Assembly (NCBI RefSeq): GCF_001625445.1
Contig: NZ_LWHG01000011.1
Location: 310,001 to 374,000 of the forward strand
Reading direction: 5' to 3'
DNA: 64,000 nucleotides
Source: Haladaptatus sp. R4
GTDB lineage: Archaea > Halobacteriota > Halobacteria > Halobacteriales > Haladaptataceae
In this document: positions 24,849 to 32,342 of the stretch, piece after piece
Numbering within the stretch: the first letter of the stretch is position 1
Layout of the letters: every line of letters begins with the position of its first letter
The notes under the pieces: generated by a model
Databases searched by the model: none
What the model saw: only the letters and a program-made list of their open reading frames with translations
What the model was told of the DNA's origin: nothing
Program-made: the position numbers and the translations under genes

Positions 24849-26160
24849 CTAAAAGGATTCCGACGGTTCCGCCCCGGCGGCCGTCGAGAGTCCGTACTCC
24901 TCGCCACCCAGGTCGTCGAGGGTTGCGATCGCTCGAAGTCGCGGATTGACCAGCCAGCAGAGGGCGATACAAAGGAAGCCGAATCCGGTGGTCGTCATGA
25001 CGACGGTATTTCCGAGTGCGTCCCCGCCCAGGCCGCCGAGCAGCGACCCGAGGGGCATCGCACCCACGGAGGCACTCGAAAGCACCGACGAGACGCGGCC
25101 CATCAGGTGTTCCGGAACGACGGATTGGATCATCGCCGCGAAGATGACGTTCGTCGCGCCGACCGGAATCCACGCCAGGAAAAACAGTCCGAGCGTCGCC
25201 GGGAACCACCCAGCGGCGACCGCGGCGAGCCACACGACTCCACCGAAGACGAACCCGCCGATGCTCAAGGCGGCGAGTGAAAATCGTTCGAGGGGCGACG
25301 CCGCGAGCGACCCGATGAGCATTCCGCCGACGACTGCGGCGAGGAGAAACCCGTACGCATCCGACCCGCCGTGTGCTTTCGCGTACGCCGGGAGAACCGC
25401 AAGTGTGCTTCCGATAGCCGCGTTGACGACGAGGCTTCCGGCGAGCACCCACACGAGTATCGATCCGCGAACGTAGTCGATGCCGTCACGGAGTTGGGCG
25501 AGATAGTCGTCGAGGGCGGACGTGACGTTCTCGGGGTCGTCGTTTTCGGCTTCCTCTTCCGTTTCTTCACCGTTCGACTGCGATTCCGCGGCCGGTATTT
25601 TCACGCCCAGAAAGACGAGCGTCGCCGCGAGGAACGTCACTGAGTCGACGAGGTAGAGGGCGATTGCACCCATCGCGGCGATGACGATGCCGCCGAGCGC
25701 GGTGAACGCGAAATCGACCCCTTGGTAGGCGAACGAAAAGGCCGAGTTGGCTTCCACGAGTTCGTCTTTGTCCACGAGCGCGGGGGAGGGCGGCCTGCTC
25801 CGCGGGGTAGACGAACTGGTTGAGCAGCGAGAGGATCGGCATCACGACGAGGACGACCCACACCGTCAGCCATCCCATCGCGTAGGCCACCGGGATGGTG
25901 AGGACGAAGATTCCCTGTGCGAGTTGTGTTCCGACGAGAATCCGCCGAATCCGCCAGCGGTCCACCAGCGGTCCGGCGAGAAATTGGAGCGTCTGGGGAA
26001 GCATCGTGAGAAAGCCCGCCAGTCCCGTGTAAAACGACGAGCCGCCGAGTTGGAACGCCAACCACATCGCCGCGACGGCGTACGCACTGTCCCCCGCGTT
26101 CGTGATCAATCGACCGAGGAACAGTCGACTGAAGGTCCGATTTTCGAATAGAGAGCGCAT
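24849..26160 (-). pseudogene. MFS transporter (MFS_3), frameshifted at a G5/C5 run
   Basis: The N-terminal frame (26160 down) reads TFSRLFLGRLITNAGDSAYA through NQFVYPAEQAALP and then turns Arg-rich. The C-terminal frame starts at DKDELVEANSAFSFAYQ and runs to 24849. Removing one G from the run at 25782-25786 gives L-P-A-L-V-D-K-D and a continuous 436-residue 12-helix exporter. This is probably a sequencing error or a recent mutation, since both halves are well conserved. It is a paralogue of the exporter at 5976-7310. A wHTH gene lies 91 nt upstream on the same strand and may control it. Confidence 0.82.
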
Positions 26161-26251
26161 GAAACGAGACTGGAGGGGGAGCGAGATATATGATTCCAGA
26201 AATACAGTTCTGTTGCGGAAATATCCGAAACTGAGTTCTGTATGATGTCTG

Positions 26252-27103
26252 TCAATCTTCGACGTGAACGGCGAGTTCCTCGTCCACGGTTAGCGTGAGT
26301 TCGTCGCCGTCGAGCGTGACGACGCATTCGGCAACGAGCGGGGCCTCCGAGACGAGACGTTCGTTATCCCCGCTGAGCCATTCGAGTTCCCAGACGGTCG
26401 CTTTGGTGAGGTCGATACCGTGGTCGTAGTGGAACGCGACCACCGCCGGATGTCGGAGGAGATACGTTCCGAGATTGCCGGATGCGCGGTCCCCACAGCG
26501 CTCGCAGACGAATTCGATGCCGACCTCTTGGTTGCTGTAGAAGTACTCCGACTCGGTGATGAGCGACCCGATAGTCTTCCCGGAACACCGAAGACAGACG
26601 CCGTCTGCCATGAGCGAAAAGACGTTGAGAAGCCAGCGCTCGAACGTCCGCTGTAACTCCGACTCGTCACGCCCCTCGAACGCTCCTGGTGGTAACCCGA
26701 ACGTCGACCGATCCTCGTCGCACGTTTCACAGCGAATCGTGACACGTTCCTCTTCGTACGTCGCGGTCAGTTCCGTCCCGCAATCCGGGCAGTTGGCGTC
26801 GAGTTCGAACCGCTCCGTTTCGGCACGCTGCGTGTAGGTTCCCGAGAGAATCGCGCCGATGACCTGCGAGCCCGCAAACGTGAGTTCGTACTTCCCGTCC
26901 ACCTGCCGGACGAACAGGCCGACGAGTTTGTTCAGATGGTAGTTGAACTGCCCGCTGTCACGGATTTCGACTCGGTCGTGGAGGTCGGAAAACGACAACG
27001 GCTCGTCCGCCTTCCAGAGGGCCTGAATGATTCCGATGCGGGTGTCGTTTCCGAGCAGCGAGAACGCTTGCTCCGGGGACACCTCTCGCTCGTCCGCGTC
27101 CAT
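26252..27103 (-). CDS. ArsR-like winged-helix regulator with zinc-ribbon effector region
   Basis: A 283-residue protein. Residues about 8-95 are a winged helix (AFSLLGNDTRIGIIQALW; FNYHLNKLVGLFVRQVDGKYELT). The rest carries paired cysteines CPDCG, CETC, CLRC and CERCG forming two zinc-ribbon-like sites, as in a haloarchaeal DUF7351-type effector region (family number from memory). It is a likely transcription factor whose natural target is the MFS exporter directly downstream on the same strand. The effector is unknown. Confidence 0.8.
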   Translation of the reverse strand: MDADEREVSPEQAFSLLGNDTRIGIIQALWKADEPLSFSDLHDRVEIRDSGQFNYHLNKLVGLFVRQVDGKYELTFAGSQVIGAILSGTYTQRAETERFELDANCPDCGTELTATYEEERVTIRCETCDEDRSTFGLPPGAFEGRDESELQRTFERWLLNVFSLMADGVCLRCSGKTIGSLITESEYFYSNQEVGIEFVCERCGDRASGNLGTYLLRHPAVVAFHYDHGIDLTKATVWELEWLSGDNERLVSEAPLVAECVVTLDGDELTLTVDEELAVHVED

Positions 27104-27182
27104 GCCCCGTCATCGGTCTGGGCGCGTGAAATACTTTTCAACACCATCCCGTCCAACCCGCCTCTCACCCACGTACCCGACG

Positions 27183-27631
27183 TTAGGACAACTGCGTCAC
27201 GCTGTCGCCGACCCGAATTTCGCCGGATTCGACGATACTGGCGCGAAGCCCGCCGCGGTGGACGAGCGCGCGAGCGTCCCCTTTTCGGTTAGCGATTCCA
27301 GATGCGAACACGGTTCACAGAGTTCGACGCCCTCGCAAATCGCGTCGCCGACACGGAACCGCTTCCCGACGAGGTGATTCAGCGCGGCGTTGCGCGTCGT
27401 CACGTTGCGACGGTGTTCCCCGGGTTCGAGCGCGATTCCGGCCTCCTCCTCGATGGCCTCGACGGCTTCGGCTTCGATGAGCGTGATGTCGTTGCCCGAA
27501 ACGTCGGGGTCGAAGTGCCGGTCACCGCGCAGGCCCGCCCCCGCCACTGCTTCGACCGTTTCGACTTCGTCCGTCTCCGCCGCCGACTCGTCCGCGATGT
27601 GAATCGCCTCGATTTCGCCGATTCCGTCCAT
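27183..27631 (-). pseudogene. MOSC domain protein, frameshifted near the C-terminus
   Basis: The open frame ends at 27197 with an abnormal tail after LESLTEKGTL. In another frame the expected MOSC ending continues: RALVHRGGLRASIVESG, EIRVGDSVTQLS, stop at 27183-27185. One missing base near 27272-27274 (CTC-CGC read as CTCGC) explains it, and the restored length is 149 residues. The conserved Cys in CEPCSHLESLT is present. MOSC proteins handle the sulfur of molybdenum cofactor or related N-hydroxylated compounds. The break removes the last beta strands, so the present frame is probably non-functional if real. Confidence 0.8.
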
Positions 27632-27695
27632 GCACGCTGATTGCGTGCTGACAGTATAAATTCGTGGTAGACGAGGATGCTCCGGCGAGCGCTCG

Positions 27696-28634
27696 CTACG
27701 GCTTCGTCTCCAAGGAGTCGATAGTCTCGTAGACGTACTCCCGGAAACCGCGGGCGGTCCGAGCCGATTCTTGTCCGGTCTGCTGACGCTGGAGGAAGAG
27801 CGACCGGAAATAGGAGACGGCGTTCACCATCCAGTAGAGTTCCCTCCGTCGGTCGAATCCCGCCGGTAACGAGCGAACCGACTCGTAGCCGATACGAAAG
27901 GCCTCGGCCAGCGCGTCGTTCGTCCCGCTCGGTCCCGTAAAAATCGGAAGCGCCGTCCGCCAGTAGTCGTACTCCCCCGGGGCGACGATAGCGTGTTCGA
28001 AGTCGATGACGCACGTCACCTCGTCACCGTCGGTCCCCACGTGTTCCGGAAGGAAGTTGCCGTGACAGAGGACCGGGTCGCCCGCCCCGTCGAACAGACC
28101 CGGATTCTTCCGGACGAATTCGAGCGCGTCGGTTGCCACGTCGCCGTAGCCGAACGGTTCGACGAACTCGCGCCGGGACGCGAGAAATTCACAGACGGTC
28201 CCGTGCCACGTCTCGTCGGCGTCGAGTGCGAGGTCACCGTCGTCGTTCCGAAGGAACCCCGTCGCCTCGAAGGCCGTTTCGTCGTGGAGCGTCGCCAGTC
28301 CGGCACCCATGGCTCGGGCGCGTTCCTCGTCCACGCTCGTCTCCTCCGGCACTTCGTCGTGCCATTCGGCGATGAAATAGTCACTACCAACTCCCAGAAT
28401 CTCGGGGACCGGAACCGACGTATTCCTTGCGACGTGACGGATGACCTCGGCTTCGACGGCTGGATTACCGTCCGAACTCCGTGCCCGTTTGTAGACCGCT
28501 CGCTTTCCATCCACCCGAACCTCGTGCGTGACGTGCGGCGGTACGTCGTGTAGCTTCCGGACGACTTCGTACTGTTTTGCGTGCGATACAAGTTTCTCAC
28601 GTACATCGCGTACGTCTCGTTCGTCTTCTTGCAT
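27696..28634 (-). CDS. aminoglycoside-phosphotransferase-fold kinase (APH family)
   Basis: A 312-residue kinase-like protein. The catalytic loop is LCHGNFLPEHV (H-G-N-x-x-x-x-x: the usual catalytic Asp of HGDxxxxN is Asn here), and the metal motif is CVIDFEHA (I-D-F-E). The N-lobe Lys is in KRAVYKRA. Haloarchaeal members of this fold are usually sugar or small-molecule kinases rather than antibiotic-resistance enzymes. The HGN substitution in place of HGD is a point of doubt for activity. The ATG at 28634 is chosen over 28742 because the extra N-terminus is unlike the family. Confidence 0.8.
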   Translation of the reverse strand: MQEDERDVRDVREKLVSHAKQYEVVRKLHDVPPHVTHEVRVDGKRAVYKRARSSDGNPAVEAEVIRHVARNTSVPVPEILGVGSDYFIAEWHDEVPEETSVDEERARAMGAGLATLHDETAFEATGFLRNDDGDLALDADETWHGTVCEFLASRREFVEPFGYGDVATDALEFVRKNPGLFDGAGDPVLCHGNFLPEHVGTDGDEVTCVIDFEHAIVAPGEYDYWRTALPIFTGPSGTNDALAEAFRIGYESVRSLPAGFDRRRELYWMVNAVSYFRSLFLQRQQTGQESARTARGFREYVYETIDSLETKP

Positions 28635-28966
28635 GGTGTTCGTCGCGTGACGTGCGACGACCGGTCGGGGCGAGCAGTCCGATTCGCGCGGGGGCGCTGT
28701 CGCTCCGACCGAAAAATGGACAGCCAACTCTTCAGCAACCAACTATTTGAAGTCACCGACAGAGAACAGGTTGCAAGCAATGGAAGTCGAACAGACCGTC
28801 CAGTTCCCAGAATCCAGTCAAACTCAGAACCAGCATCCGCGCGAACACAGTGAGCGCGGTTCACGACGGCGAAACGAAGTGAGCCGTCGGCCTTTTTAGC
28901 GTAGATTTTTGCGAGCGGTTCGACGAGATGCGCGAAGCGCATCGAGGAGGACCGAATAAATTGGTA
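28635..28966. other. 332-bp intergenic region with haloarchaeal repeat-like sequence
   Basis: It contains a 39-codon open frame (28780-28899, MEVEQTVQFPESSQ start) whose second half is in low-complexity GC-rich sequence with ACGAAGTGAGCCGTCGGCC and CTTTTTAGCGTAGATTTTTG. Such GARTGAGYGG...CTTTTTA...ATTTTTGCGAG strings are, as I recall, scattered between genes in many haloarchaea. No convincing gene. Confidence 0.4.
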
Positions 28967-30130
28967 CTACTCGAAGGCGGCGATGCCGGTGAGATCCTGC
29001 CCCAGAACCAGCGTGTGAATGTCGTGGGTGCCCTCGTAGGTGTACACCGTTTCCATGTTCGCCATGTGGCGCATCGGCGGGTAGTCCGTGGTGATGCCGT
29101 TGCCGCCGAGCATCTCGCGGGCGACGCGGGCCTGGTCGCGGGCCATCCGGACGTTGTTTCGCTTCGCCATCGAGACGTGTTGTGGACGGAGGTCGCCGCG
29201 CTCTTTCAACTCGGCGAGGCGGTGAACCAGCAGTTGGCTCGTCGTGATTTGGGTCGCCATCTCGGCCAACTTGTCCTGCTGGAGTTGGAACCGGGCGATG
29301 GGGCCGCCGAACTGGTCGCGTTCGGTGGCGTAGTCGCGGGCCGTCTCGAAGCAGTCGCGGGCCGCGCCGATTGCCCCCCACGCGATGCCGTAGCGGGCCT
29401 GCGTGAGACAGGAGAGCGGTCCCTTCATCCCGGTGACGCCGGGCAGGACGGAATCTTCGGGAATCGTGACGTTCTGGAGGCTGATTTCGCCCGTGATGGA
29501 CGCACGGAGCGAGAGTTTGTCGTCGATCTTGTTCGTCGTTACGCCGTCACGGTCGGTCTCCACGAGGAAGCCGCGAACCGGCGAGTCCTCGGCCGAGCGG
29601 TCACGCGCCCAGACGACCGCAACGTCCGAAATCGGGGAGTTGGTGATCCACGTCTTCGAACCGTTGAGGACGTACTCGTCGCCCTCCTTTTCCGCGTAGG
29701 TTTCCATCGCCGACGGGTTCGACCCGTGTTCGGGTTCCGTCAGGCCGAAACAACCGACCGCTTTCCCCTCGCCGAGGTCGGGGAGCCAACGGTCCTTCTG
29801 GGCCTCGGACCCGTAGGCGTGGATGGGGTACATCACGAGCGCGCCCTGTACGCTCGCCATCGAGCGCAGGCCGGAGTCACAGGCTTCGAGTTCCTGCATC
29901 AGTAGGCCGTAGGCCGTCTCGCTCAGGTTCGGCAGGCCGTAGCCATCGAGGTTCGGCGCGTAGAAGCCCAGTTCACCCATCTCGGGGATGATCTCCTCCG
30001 GAAACGTTCCCGCCTCGAAGTGATCGCCGATGTCCGGTTTGACGTGCTCCTCCACGAACTCGCGGGCGGTGTCCCGAACCATCCGCTCTTCCTGTCCGAG
30101 GTCGGCCTCCAATTCCACGTAATCGAGCAT
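28967..30130 (-). CDS. acyl-CoA dehydrogenase, glutaryl-CoA dehydrogenase type
   Basis: A 387-residue FAD enzyme. The catalytic Glu is in YTYEGTHDIHTLVLGQDLTG, and this YEGTHDIH/LGxDLTG ending is typical of glutaryl-CoA dehydrogenases. CFGLTEPEHGSNPSAME is the FAD/substrate signature, and FGGPIARFQLQQDKLAEM the C-terminal helix. It would oxidise glutaryl-CoA (lysine/tryptophan breakdown) or another short acyl-CoA, passing electrons to ETF. The gene stands alone; the start ATG at 30130 has normal length. Confidence 0.88.
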   Translation of the reverse strand: MLDYVELEADLGQEERMVRDTAREFVEEHVKPDIGDHFEAGTFPEEIIPEMGELGFYAPNLDGYGLPNLSETAYGLLMQELEACDSGLRSMASVQGALVMYPIHAYGSEAQKDRWLPDLGEGKAVGCFGLTEPEHGSNPSAMETYAEKEGDEYVLNGSKTWITNSPISDVAVVWARDRSAEDSPVRGFLVETDRDGVTTNKIDDKLSLRASITGEISLQNVTIPEDSVLPGVTGMKGPLSCLTQARYGIAWGAIGAARDCFETARDYATERDQFGGPIARFQLQQDKLAEMATQITTSQLLVHRLAELKERGDLRPQHVSMAKRNNVRMARDQARVAREMLGGNGITTDYPPMRHMANMETVYTYEGTHDIHTLVLGQDLTGIAAFE

Positions 30131-30247
30131 GCAAAACTCTCCGGAGGGGAGGCTAAAAAGCTCTCCTACTCCGGGGGCAAGCGGATACTCGAAGTGGGGA
30201 ACAGGCGAACATTGATTAGTTTAGCTGACGAATTGTTACACGTACAA

Positions 30248-30472
30248 ATGGCGGCCCACAACCAGCGTGCCACGAGCGATGATGACGAACTCGCAACCGT
30301 CATCGGACTCTATGCCCTCGAAGAGTTGACCCTCGGACAGGCGGCGGACCGTCTCGATATCTCTCGAATGGAGATGCGAACCATTCTCAGCGACTCCGGT
30401 GTCTCTCTGCGGTTAGGACCGAAATCGAAAGACGAAATTCTGAGCGATATCGACGCGCTTTCTGACGAATAG
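30248..30472 (+). CDS. UPF0175 family antitoxin
   Basis: A 74-residue protein matching UPF0175: ATVIGLYALEELTLGQAADRL followed by ISRMEMRTILSDSGVSLRLG, a ribbon or HTH-type DNA-binding pattern. Its stop codon touches the ATG of the PIN-domain gene (TAGATG), the classical arrangement of an antitoxin-toxin pair. The ATG at 30248 is chosen over an upstream frame that crosses the divergent acyl-CoA dehydrogenase start. Antitoxins of this family neutralise the PIN RNase and autorepress the operon. Confidence 0.85.
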   Translation: MAAHNQRATSDDDELATVIGLYALEELTLGQAADRLDISRMEMRTILSDSGVSLRLGPKSKDEILSDIDALSDE

Positions 30473-31054
30473 ATGAGTGGACACTCCCAATTTGTAGTTC
30501 TCGACGCTACTGTGCTCTCTAATTTCGCGCACACGGATTCGATAGACTTTCTCGTGGATGTATTCGACCAATTATATACTGCTCGTCAAGTAGTGGCTGA
30601 GCTAGAACAGGGTGTCGAAGATGGGTACGGATTTTTAGAGCGGGCACTTTCCGAATTGCCGCCTAAAACGGTTTCAAGTGCAGAGATTGGCTGTGAAATT
30701 TCTGCACCACGACTAAATAGTTCTTTCGTAGACATGATGTCTCCACGGCTGAACAGGGAACTGGATACTGGAGAAGCACATGCCCTCGCAGTTGCTCTTG
30801 ATGAGAGTACGTGGAAAAGACATGCTCATATCGGTGGTCATGACGAATATTCGATCATCTTCGCAAGCGACGACGGAGATGCCCGGACGCTAGCACGAGA
30901 CCTCGATGTCCAAGTCACTGGCTCGATTGGAATTTTAGTCCACGGAATTCGGAAAGACATGCTCTCGGTAAAAACCGCTGACGAGTGGCTTCGTGCATGG
31001 GTGGAAGACATCGGATACTATTCACCGGTCGATAGCGTCGAAGAAGTACTCTAA
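30473..31054 (+). CDS. PIN-domain toxin (DUF3368-like RNase)
   Basis: A 193-residue protein. Acidic residues of the PIN site are visible: D11 (VVLDATVLSNF), the D-T-G-E in ELDTGEAHALAVAL, and the D-D-G-D in IIFASDDGDARTLA. PIN toxins cleave RNA with Mg2+. It is the partner of the UPF0175 antitoxin with zero spacing. The pair is visibly richer in A/T (e.g. TTATATACTGCTCGTCAAG) than flanking genes, suggesting recent horizontal arrival. Confidence 0.85.
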   Translation: MSGHSQFVVLDATVLSNFAHTDSIDFLVDVFDQLYTARQVVAELEQGVEDGYGFLERALSELPPKTVSSAEIGCEISAPRLNSSFVDMMSPRLNRELDTGEAHALAVALDESTWKRHAHIGGHDEYSIIFASDDGDARTLARDLDVQVTGSIGILVHGIRKDMLSVKTADEWLRAWVEDIGYYSPVDSVEEVL

Positions 31055-31085
31055 CGACCTCTTCTACATCACCCGCAAAATGGCA

Positions 31086-31508
31086 TTATTCCGGCGTCGG
31101 CACCGCGTCATCCCGCGCGACGGCGATGTCGAGGTAGGCGTCGGCTTGGTCGGCGTGAATCCCCTTGTCGATGAGACTGCGTTCCTCGTCGTACTGGACG
31201 AGTCCGGCCATCGCCAGTTTCGGCAGTTGGGTGTGCTGGAGGGACATGAGGACGTTGCGGCGGTGTTCGTCGGAGACGAGGTCGATGGATTTGTCCATCT
31301 CCCATGCGGCGACGGTGTCGACGATCGTGTCGAGGGTGACCGGCGTGTCCTCCGACCGCAGATTGTGAAGGATGTAGCGACTTCGACGGGACGCGAGGGC
31401 GTCGAAGAGGGCGTCCTGTGAAAGCGGTGGGACGTCCGTACTCGGCCCCGCTGGCGAGGCGGTGGCGCGTGAAGAACCACCGTCATCGTTTGTCGTCTGG
31501 TCTGCCAT
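31086..31508 (-). CDS. DUF7344 winged-helix-like regulator
   Basis: A 140-residue acidic protein with a disordered N-terminus and a helix-turn-helix-like core: LFDALASRRSRYILHNLR, then RRNVLMSLQHTQLPKLA and GLVQYDEERSLI. This is the pattern of the haloarchaeal DUF7344 domain (number from memory), a small wHTH used in regulators. No sensor domain is attached. The ATG at 31508 is preferred to 31520. It converges with the PIN toxin gene. Confidence 0.75.
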   Translation of the reverse strand: MADQTTNDDGGSSRATASPAGPSTDVPPLSQDALFDALASRRSRYILHNLRSEDTPVTLDTIVDTVAAWEMDKSIDLVSDEHRRNVLMSLQHTQLPKLAMAGLVQYDEERSLIDKGIHADQADAYLDIAVARDDAVPTPE

Positions 31509-31587
31509 AAGGACTAGCACTCGTCGGACGAGGGTTACTCTGGTGGTTCAGTATTCAGGCTATTTATCTCCCTATCGATAATGAAGC

Positions 31588-32280
31588 TCAGTCGGCGGCG
31601 GGTTCCTGCACGTCACGAACGTACTCCGTGAAGTTCTCGAAGACGAGTTTCGTCTCGCAGGCTGCCGTGAAGTTTTCCTCGTTGATGCCGTCCAACACTT
31701 TCTGAAGGCGTTCCTCCGCGAGGTCCTTGCCCTGCGTGACCTCCTCGGCGGTGTCGGTGTCGTACTCGGGATGGAACTGGAGTCCGAACACGTCCCCCTT
31801 TCGGAAGCCGTGGTTCGAGTATTCGTTTTCCGCGATGGGCGTCGCACCCGGCGGGAGCTCCGCGACTTCGTCCGAGTGGGTCGTGAACGCGGTAAATTCG
31901 CGGTCGATACCCTCGAACAGCACGGATTCGCCGGTGTGCTCGACGACTCGATAGCCGATTTCGTACTCGCCCATGTCACGAACGTCGCCGCCGAGAACGT
32001 CGGCCAGCAGTTGATGGCCGTAGCAGATGCCGAGCATCGGCATTCCGGTCTCGATGGCGTCGTCCACCCACGATTTGAGGGGTGGAATCCAATCTTCGTC
32101 CCAGTACACCGACGCGCGCGACCCGGAGATGACGGCCGCGTCGAAGTCGAAACTGTCGGGAAGGTGGCGTTCGGTCGCGTCGAACTCGACGAGGTCCGCG
32201 TCGAGTTCGCGACGGAAGTTTCGTCGCGTGTTCGTATCGCCGTGTGCGGCGTTCAAAAATGCGATTCGGAGCCGACTCAT
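31588..32280 (-). CDS. class I glutamine amidotransferase (GuaA/GATase1-like)
   Basis: A 230-residue enzyme with the class I triad: Cys in LGICYGHQLLADVLGG, His in FGLQFHPEYD, and Glu two residues later. It starts MSRLRIAFLNAAHGDT, typical of stand-alone GMP-synthase-like amidotransferases. It probably hydrolyses Gln or a gamma-glutamyl compound; the acceptor partner is unknown. The ATG at 32280 precedes a Rossmann-like strand directly; an upstream ATG at 32364 overlaps the neighbouring synthetase gene and is rejected. Confidence 0.85.
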   Translation of the reverse strand: MSRLRIAFLNAAHGDTNTRRNFRRELDADLVEFDATERHLPDSFDFDAAVISGSRASVYWDEDWIPPLKSWVDDAIETGMPMLGICYGHQLLADVLGGDVRDMGEYEIGYRVVEHTGESVLFEGIDREFTAFTTHSDEVAELPPGATPIAENEYSNHGFRKGDVFGLQFHPEYDTDTAEEVTQGKDLAEERLQKVLDGINEENFTAACETKLVFENFTEYVRDVQEPAAD

Positions 32281-32342
32281 TCGCCTACAGATAGCAACTC
32301 GATCCCTCAAATGCGTTTCGTTAGCGGGGATTTCGCCGCTGT

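Noticed and set aside
28780-28899. A 39-codon frame starting MEVEQTVQF
   Set aside because: The second half lies in low-complexity repeat-like DNA and ends in a run of Arg/Ser; not enough to call a gene.
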